Below are positions 10,213-17,766 of a DNA stretch of 21,892 nucleotides, in pieces. Origin of the DNA: Auxenochlorella pyrenoidosa (Eukaryota; Chlorophyta; Trebouxiophyceae; Chlorellales; Chlorellaceae). Position 1 is the first letter of the stretch. Each line of letters opens with the position of its first letter. A program made the position numbers and the translations under genes. The notes beneath the pieces were generated by a model. It was given only the letters and a program-made list of their open reading frames with translations. It had not been told where the DNA came from and did no database searches. The stretch lies in NCBI GenBank assembly GCA_001430745.1, contig KQ481993.1, forward strand, positions 2,003,831 to 2,025,722, read 5' to 3'.

Positions 10213-13200
10213 CTACAGGTCGCCAGAGCTAGCGACGCCAGTGGCCCCGGGCACCTCGCGGCCCTCTGCCAGCGCCTGCAGCGCCTTGGCCTTGGCGGTG
10301 GCTTGGTCAGCCGCCACCTGAGCCGCAACCGCAGCGGCCCTGCCAGCCGGCCCCGCCAGGCCCCGCCGTGCCGCTATGGCGGCGCGCCGTGCGGTCGCCT
10401 GAAGCTCTGCTGCCTCGGCTGCTGCCACCTTTGCCAGCGCTGCCGCAGCGATGGGGTCTGTCGCCGCGTCCTCCTGCAGAAGCAGTGCCGGGCAGGCGCA
10501 TTCATCCGAAATGAGGCAACACCCTCAGCGAACGCCAGCTGCGTGAACTGGCATACATGTTCTGCACGCGCACGCGACTGGCCGCGCAGCCTGCTTGCCC
10601 CACAGCGGGCACCCACCTCTGTGTACTGGAAACGCCCCGCAGCACGCGAGGCGCGCCAGGCAGGGAAGGTGACGTCGCCGCCGGGGTTGGTTGCCAGCCA
10701 GTCGACATAATCTGCCGGGGAGGAGGTGGACACAGAGCAGGGTCCACGGCTGGGCGGCTGGAGCGCGCTTCTCAGCCAAAGCGAGCACTGGGAATGGCAT
10801 GTGGCGCGGCCCGCCCTGGTGCACAAGGACTCAGCCTGCAATGCAGCCACACCCACCGCCGGCACGCTCACCTGCATACATGTCACCCCAGTTGTCGTGC
10901 TTGCCGCTCGTGACTGCCAGCTGCTGCTCCACCTGCAGGCGCACAAAACAAAGCGAAAAAGAAAGACAGAAAAAACAGTGGATTGAATAGAACTTCCACT
11001 TGGTGCCACAGGCCAGAGCCAATGCAGGCATGGTCGACGCCGGGTACCAACCGCTCGACCCAAGGCTGTTGCGCCCGGATACGGCAGGCGCCGCTGCCCA
11101 CCCCAAACCCCACACCCCACGTCGGCCAGCCTGCGACCGAGCCTTTTTACTGCCTTGGTGCGTCATGCTTGCCTGCATGGCCGCTTCCTTCAGCGCCTCG
11201 TCGTCCTGCAGCCGCGGCTGCGCCTGCCGCTCTGGGTCCAGCCTGGCCAGTGGGCCCCTGATCTGCAGGGCCTGGCCGGCAACAAGGAGGGCGGGCAGCT
11301 GAGGCGCAGGCGCCAGGCCGATCAACTTGCTGCTCGCCCGGCGGCGCCAAAAAGCAGCCGACTCGACGTTCAGGCAGAGCGGACGCCCCTTCTCCAGACC
11401 CGGCGCGCCTGCAGGGCACGCAGTAAGCCGTCGATGGGCTTCTGCCCTCCAGCCTCCAGCCAGGCCAGGCAGGGGGTCAGGTAGTCAGAGATGATCTCGT
11501 GGCTGGCCCAGGCCAGGTTCATTTGCTCTGGGGGGGTGTGGGTTGAGGCGGGGGCTTGGGGTGTGGTGGGACAGGGTGCGCAGTGTGTGCAATCAAGGGT
11601 TCTGCATTGTCTTACCAGCTGCACGCCAGAAGATACAATTGCAGCCGCCAGCGGCACATCAAAGTCAAACGGATCCAGGCTCACCGCCAATGATGGCAGG
11701 GTCTGAGGCGAGACCATCGGGGTCCCCCGTCTCAGGCCGCAGCCCCGGCAGGATCTTCATCAGTTGATCCTTCCACGGCTGCGCACAGCAGAGTGTTGGG
11801 TGTTGCAATGGTGGCGACTCAGAATGCGAGCCGGGCAGGTGCAGGGCGTCGACATGCGCAGAGCGGGCGAGGCAGTTGTCCCGCGCACGCAGGGGTGACG
11901 TCAAGCTGCATGCTGCTGCTGTGCCTGCTGAGCCCACGCAGGGGTGACGTCAAGCTGCATGCTGCTGCTGTGCCTGCTGAGCCCACCTGGGTGGTGTACC
12001 GCGGGTCTGTGGTGACGTATCCCTGCGCAAGGGTGGAAAGCATGGAAACAGCGAGCATGGCTGGAGGGTGGAATGCACGGATATAGTGAGGTGAGGGGTG
12101 CTTCATGTCACCTGCCCCCAACAGCTCTGCACAGCACCCCAGCACAAGGCCCTCCTGCTTCCCAGGACAGCGCGGCCCTGGCGCGCAGCCAGGACTCAGC
12201 ACCGGGCTGCACTGAGCCTCGAGATCGCTCCGAGCCTGCCCAGCCGGCCTGAACAAGTGCAGGTGCAAGTGTGAGCAAGTGCAAGCAGAATGCACAAGTG
12301 TGTGCAAGCAGGAGACCAGGGGGCACCTGGTAGTCAATCATGCCGATCTGGCGCAGCCCGTTTACAATCTCGCGCGACAGCTCGGGGGAGATGTACTGGG
12401 AGCGGTCGGAGAAGAAGCTGTGGGTGACGGGGCGGGGGTCCACCTGCAGTGGCAGGAGTGGGCGCAGGGCAGCCACGCTGGTGAAGCAAAGCAACCGTCT
12501 CTCCTCTGAGCCTCTCCCCGAGGTGGATTTTTGTACACTTGCTGATGCAGCAGAGGGGCGGCCGCGGCATGACCACAATCACACACTGCTTCTGCCTTTG
12601 CAAGCGCGCATGACAGGCTGCGCTGTGGGCTTCTTGCGGCACAGGCGACCAAGCAGGGAAGGAGCAGAGCTGGCAGCGGCCGGCAGGCAGCAGCACCCAC
12701 AGGGATGGTGGCAGCAGGCACGTTGTGTGCGTGCAGCACGTCAACGCTCTGCGAGATGCGCTGCGTCATGCCTGCGACGGGGCCAGGGCAGCGCGCAGCG
12801 TACATGGTGTGCATGGCAGGTGAGCACAACGCTGCACAGGAAGCTGGCCAACGTGCCCGAAGGTCGGCACGTTGCTGCACGACTGACCACCCCGTGCCTG
12901 CACAGGCCGACTATCTGCGCACTACGCGCGATCCTGAGATGCCAGGCAGCGAGCAGCGCTTGCCCCCCTGAAATCAGCTCAGAGCAACACCAGAGCGCAC
13001 GCGGGGCCACATGCAGGGTGGGGAGCAGGCGCAAGCGCAAGGTTGCTTGCTTGTTTGGAATCAAAGTCTGTCTAAACGGAACTTGCGACACAGACCCCTC
13101 ACTTGTGTCGCGCTGCATGTCGATGAAGACAGCTGGCGGGTACGTGTCCCCCAGCATGTCGGGCGTGGCAAAGCTCTCCTGCGCCACGCCCAGCACCTCT

Positions 13201-14884
13201 GCGGGGGCGGGGGCTGCGCAGCGCAAGGGGTGTCGGCAGGTAGAAAAGGGCGCATGCGGCAGCCTGGGTGCGCCCATGGGGGAGGTCCAGACGCAGCAGG
13301 GTGATAACCAAGCTCGCCCGCAGCATGCAGGCTTTCTGTAATCAGGGGTTTGGCTCAGCGGCACCAGCACGAGCTATGGCTGCGGCAGCAGCAGCAAGCG
13401 ACAGCAGCAGCAGCAGCAGCAGCGTCAGCAGCAGCAGCAGCAGAAATTTGCAGGGCAGGCGGCAGTAGAAAACAAAAAGGCGGCGCCGGCGCACCCGACA
13501 CGACGCCGTTGATGCGCGTGATCTTGGGCAGCTTTAGGCAGAACGAGGCGCCGGCCGACACGCCCAGCGCAAAGATGGGCAGCGCGTCCAGGCCCTGCTC
13601 GCGCGTCCAGTTCTCCAGGATGTACTTGACCCCCCACTTGTCGGTCTCGTACCTGCAGAGTTGCGGGGTAGGTTAGTTGTAGGATAGATTAGTAGGATAC
13701 AACCGTTCAGGCGTGGCTGCACTCGAGAATGATTGCGGAAGACGCTGGGGGCATGCCGGTGCGGCAGCAGGGCTGCCCTGCCGGCTCGCCACTGCTGCGC
13801 GCCGGCGTGCAGCAGCTGAGGCTGCCCACCCCCCGGCAGCTTCAATCCCCCAAGCGTTGCTGCGCACGAGCAGCTGCCTTGTGAGCTCACGAGTAGCAGC
13901 GGTTGTCAAAGTCTCGGTTGCGCGAGTCCACTGCCAACACAGCATAGCCCCTGGCCAGAGCCTGCTTGGTGTGGGACACCTCCTCAGGCAGGCCTGCAGA
14001 CAGATGGGGGTCAGGGGGAGGGCAGAAGCAAATCAAGGGGGAGCAGGCAGAGGGCATGCAGCCTGCGGGCGGAGGGAGACAGAAGGCCCGGGCAGGAGGC
14101 TGTGGCCTGGTCAGCAACGGGTGCACCGCCTGGGGGTGCCTGCTGGGCGCGCCCCACACTGTGTACCAATCTCCCTGCGCAGGTGCTGCCAACGCTTGGG
14201 CAGACGAGCTGCCTGACACAGCCCATGGAGAGCTGCAGAACCAGCCCGACGCTCACACCCCCCTTCCCGCCGCCACCTGAGCATTCGGGGCAGGCTTTGC
14301 TGGGCGGCCAGAAGTCTGCTGCATCGTGCACGCACCCGTGTGCTGCGCATGGACAAAGAAACCGGTGCTGGTCAGGCACAGCATGGGGGGCGTGCGCAAA
14401 CAAGCGGCAGGCAGTAGATGGACATCAGTAGATGGCAGACGATGCAGCGCAGCTCGCAGCTGGGCTGGACCCCAGCTTGCCGTGCCACAGCACGACAAAG
14501 CAGTTCGATGCGTCGCATCCAGTGCCTGACTGCAGCTGCATGCTCACCCATGAACAGCACGCCCACGGGGTCGTGGGGTATTTCATAATAGAAGCGGCGG
14601 TTTAGGAGCTCGCCACGCGTGGGCGTCATCAGGCTGCCCCCCTCAGCATCGCTGTCCGGGTCGTATCTAATCGCTGCCCGTGCTGCCTGCGGCGCCGCTG
14701 CCAGCACCAGCAGCGCCAGTGCAACGCCCAGGGCGGCCGAGCGCCAGGTCGGCCGAGCGGCTGAACTTGCTGCTGCCGCCGCCACGCCGCCGACGCGACA
14801 CGTCGGCGGTCCGCTGCGTTTACCCTTGCCTGCGATGAGACACTGCCGTGACCGAGCGACAATGCTCCAGCCTGCAGGCAACAT
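10213..14884 (-). CDS. Hydrolase C: alpha/beta-hydrolase with C-terminal extension, 570 aa, 14 exons
   Basis: Exons in order: 14884-14548, 14342-14277, 13993-13891, 13652-13495, 13198-13103, 12771-12701, 12443-12327, 12022-11987, 11778-11685, 11527-11409, 11271-11173, 10932-10872, 10711-10617, 10473-10213. A long Ala/Arg-rich leader precedes a hydrophobic core (about 50-64) and an AARA-A cleavage-like site. This suits a signal anchor or a two-part lumenal transit peptide. The start is uncertain. Motifs: YYEIP, HGCVHDAADFW (HG 114-115), GLPEEVSHTKQAL, GVSAG (Ser201), YPPAVFIDMQRD, EQMNLAWASHEI (His369), then IRGPLARLDPER, which aligns with IRKPALLSPARL of B. Past about residue 432 it alone continues, with SGKHDNWGDM, DYVDWLATNPGG and a long Ala-rich helix. 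Introns 10 (cag^gcgcgc) and 11 (cag^gcaagc) use GC donors. At intron 10 a GT site at 11399 (cgg^gtctgg) is in the same phase, but would add three residues that B lacks. Confidence 0.82.
11886..11986 (-). repeat. 49-bp tandem duplication at the donor of hydrolase C intron 8
   Basis: Two perfect copies with a 49-base period (11886-11937 and 11935-11986) cover the start of intron 8. The functional donor gtgggc (11981-11986) is duplicated at 11932-11937. Confidence 0.92.
13073..13102 (-). repeat. Dispersed short repeat, copy at the donor of hydrolase C intron 5
   Basis: The minus strand reads gtgaggggtctgtgtcgc then aagttccg, beginning exactly at the intron 5 donor. It shares an exact 18-base core with 20288-20317 (25 of 30 overall). 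Confidence 0.75.
13384..13443 (+). repeat. CAG microsatellite in hydrolase C intron 4
   Basis: CAG triplets with AAG/CGACAG/CGT interruptions. On the transcribed (minus) sense this is a CTG tract about 55 bases downstream of the donor at 13494. Confidence 0.9.
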
Positions 14885-15637
14885 GCCCCAGCGGTTGGAG
14901 CGATGCACGCCGACAGCAGGCCCAAGGGCAGGCTTCTGTGTGCCTAGACCCGTGCTAGTAGCGATCGAAAAGTGGGTTGCGGGGATCGGAGGGGGAGTAC
15001 GGTTGAGGAAGGGCGCGCCGGCGCTCCACCCGAACCCTCCCGAGACACCTGCCGGCCCGAAAAGCACGCCGATCAGGCTGCTAGACGAACACGACTAGCC
15101 CAAGGCAGCCAGCAACAGCGGCATGAACCAGTTTTGCTGGCGGCGCCAGGTCAGCCTTGTTTGGTGGCCTTCAACCTCCTGACGCTTGAACACACCGAGA
15201 GCTGCTGGGGGCGCAGACAGGAGCTGTGATGTCATGTAAGAGTGGCAGAAGTGCCCTTGGTCTTGATAGGTGTGGAAGAAAAGCAACGAATAGATGGCAG
15301 AGCTGGCAGGCCACTCGCCACCAGGAACATGGACAAATCATGAATGGCAACAGCGAGCGTCTTTCACATGAAGCCACTCCGCTGCCAAGCCCGTCAGCGT
15401 GCTCGAGGCTGGCTGCCATTGCCGACTAGCCACCTGCAAGCAGATCTCGGGGGCAGGCAGCAGCCCCAAGTCGTCGTGCTTGCTCAACAGTTTCGCTCGC
15501 ACCCGCATGGGACGGCTCAGCAGCTCAGCAGCATACTGCACCAACGGGCATGGCCATCACCTTGCAGCGCTGCCAGCATGGCACGGGCTGCACCGAAGTG
15601 ACTTGCCAGCGCTCTGCCCGCCACGATTGCCCTGCGC
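14885..15637. other. Intergenic region between hydrolases C and E
   Basis: About 750 bases that should hold the C promoter and 5' UTR and the E 3' UTR. No motif or splice pattern supports a gene. The minus strand lacks a TGTAA downstream of the E stop. A plus-strand TGTAA near 15235 has no gene to serve. A 5' non-coding or coding exon of C could lie here. Confidence 0.4.
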
Positions 15638-17555
15638 TCACCAGTCCAACATGTCTCCCCACTCCTGGTGGTTGTATGTGTGCCCTCCAGAGTAGCTCCT
15701 CGAGGCAGTGAAAGAGGGCAGCCCCAGCGTCTGCGCAGTGGGGGAGAACGCACACACTTCTACGGCACCCAGAGTGAACGGCCCAGGCGGCACCTGGCAG
15801 ATCCCGGCTTGGGCGCCTGTGCAGCCACGCGCGACAACGCCCCTCCCCTAGAAACACGACGCCCCGCCGTGTGCACGCACGCTCAACAGCAGCGGGCGGC
15901 AGCGCAGGCACAGGAGCACGCGCCGGGAGGTGGGCTCTGGAAGCACATCGCTGCCTGCCCCCTGCACCACCTGAAAGTAGGATACTGCAGCGGTGAAGTC
16001 GGCCAGGGTGGACAGGGCATCCCCCACAGAGCTGGACACCCAGCCGTGGGGCTTGTTGTTCACGGTATAGGGCGGGTAGACGCGGTTGTGCAGCATGGCA
16101 AAGGCGGTGAAGCGGGGGTCCGCCAGGCCCAGCACGGGCGCAAAGCCGCCGCCGGCTGCGGGGCGGGGATGGGATTGGGGGGGAGGGGGTGGTGTGTGTG
16201 TGTGTGTGAGTGGGTGGGGGGTGAGGTGGGTGGGCGGGATGGGGGGACCCGGCCCGCAGAGCGGCCGCGAGCGCAGGGCAGAGCTCGGTCACCGCTGCAC
16301 CGCTCGACGTCCTTGCCGCGCCCCGCGTCTGCCGCTTGTCAGCAATGGGCACTGGCTGGGCACGGCTGGGCATGGCTGGCCAGCTCTTCGCGTTGCAGCC
16401 GGCCCGGACCCTCGCCAGCTGCCCCTGGCCTATCCCTGGAAAGCGGGTGCTTACCGGAGAAGCCTGTGACTAGCAGCGAAGAGGTGTTGACTGCCACCCC
16501 CGCCCGCGCAATGGCGGCGTCCAGGCAGGCCAGCGCTGCCGGCTGGTCAAAGCTGCTCCAGTAGGCTGGGTCGGCAGAGGTGGGGGCCACCGCAAAAATC
16601 TGCAGGCAGCAGGGAGGTAGGGTTGTTTTCTCTGTGGCAGTGGTGATAGCGGTGCGCGGCGGCTGGGCCTTGCAAAGCACAGCAGGAGCGAGTACAGAAT
16701 TGCTTTGACAGGTTGGCGCCCCGGCTGCAGCCGCAGAGGCAAGGGACGGAGGCCTGCCCTCTGAGCAGGTGGCGAGCTGCAGCGGCCGGGCCGGCAGGGC
16801 AGAGCCCGGGTGCCTGCCACGCGGAGCTGCCTGCCTCGCATTGGGCCTGGTACAAGCCTTTGGGTGACAAATTGTAAGGCTACACTAGACTGGGCTGCCA
16901 GCCTTGCCTTGTTGGCCTCTGCCCAGCGCGCAAACCATGCCATGATGCGCTCGCCATCGCCGGAGCTGCCGTGCAGCACGAGCGCCGTCGGCAGCTGCTC
17001 GCCGGGCGCGGCGCTGCTCGGGAGGTAGAAACCCCCGTGCCGGGCGCCGGCGCTGCAGGCTGGCATGGCCGATAATGTGGCTGCGCAGGGTGTGCAGCAG
17101 ATGGGCAGGCGGATGAGCAGATTTGGGCGGCGAGGGAAGCAGGAGGCTTTGGGAGCGGGCAGTTGGCTGGCAGGCAGAGCGCCGAGGCTGAGGCCGAGCT
17201 TCTGGCGCGCCCCAGGCACAAGGAACAGCTGAGCAAGTGTCACTCTTGTCCCCAACATCATGGATTGCTGCCACCGGCACACAGATGCGGAGGGCTATCA
17301 GAGCACCCGCAGCCCCTGGCAGCCGTCCCTGGCAGCCACGAGGGCCACGAGGCACCCACCGCCTGCCGAACAAGTCCATGCGGGAGCAGGCGCAGGCAGC
17401 CCCGGCCTGATGGCAAGGGCGATCGGGGGCACGTTGCAGCGGGGCTTGGCCGGCGGGCAGTGCGCATCAGTGACGCAGGGGACGCAGACAGGGAGGCTGG
17501 GCTTGCCGCTGTCGGCGCCGCAGCGCAGGCCAGCTGGGCAGTTGGCTGTGCTCAT
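15638..17555 (-). CDS. Hydrolase E: PHB-depolymerase/feruloyl-esterase-type alpha/beta-hydrolase, 263 aa or more
   Basis: Exons in order: 17555-17360, 17080-16908, 16599-16455, 16155-15971, 15730-15638. Motifs: LVLHGSSGDG (about 99-108, oxyanion region), IFAVAPTS, GFSAGG (Ser171 as nucleophile, codon 172 split by intron 3), HNRVYPPY and GGHTY (His250), the usual catalytic His context of Esterase_phd proteins. Members hydrolyse polyester or phenolic ester bonds and are often secreted. The first 45 residues hold six cysteines (C-x5-C-x12-C-x2-C-x6-C-x7-C), an unusual module that may form disulfides. The ATG at 17555 follows an acceptor-like gcgcag, so an upstream exon with a signal peptide probably exists. 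One option is an ATG at about 17725 spliced at 17660-17665, but I could not settle it. Intron 2 uses a GC donor (aag^gcaagg), joining EANK to IFAVAP. Confidence 0.8.
16176..16240 (+). repeat. G-rich and TG microsatellite in hydrolase E intron 3
   Basis: G runs flank about nine TG dinucleotides (16192-16209). On the minus strand this is a C/CA-rich tract upstream of the acceptor at 16156. Confidence 0.8.
16841..16898 (-). repeat. 58-bp dispersed intron repeat, copy in hydrolase E intron 2
   Basis: Partner of 6912-6969. It lies within ten bases of the GC donor of intron 2. In the first 33 aligned bases the differences are all C/T or G/A transitions. Confidence 0.8.
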
Positions 17556-17766
17556 GCTGCGCGGGGGCAGGCGAGAAGAGAAAACAACCACGGGATCATC
17601 GTTTGGCTCGGTTCAAAGCGGCGTCGTCTGTGAGCGGGGGCCCCACTTGAACGGGCCCATCCGCTCACGTGGGTCCTGCAGGCACAGCGGGCCCAGCAGG
17701 CGCAGCGGGCGGTGCGGTCCCAACATGCTCGGCAGCCCCCGAAAGCAGTTCACGCCAAAACGTGAC
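17556..17766. other. Short gap between F and hydrolase E
   Basis: 211 bases holding the F 3' UTR and the E 5' region. An ATG at about 17725 on the minus strand opens a short frame (MLGPHRPLRLLGPLCL) that could be the first exon of E through a phase-2 donor, caa^gtgggg. No TGTAA on the minus strand is seen for F. Confidence 0.35.

Noticed and set aside
10213..11271. The last exons of C as a separate minus-strand gene
   Set aside because: Exon 11 aligns with the tail of B (IRGPL.RL.P.R against IRKPALLSPAR) and phases run on without a start codon, so one gene is the simpler reading. This still needs cDNA.
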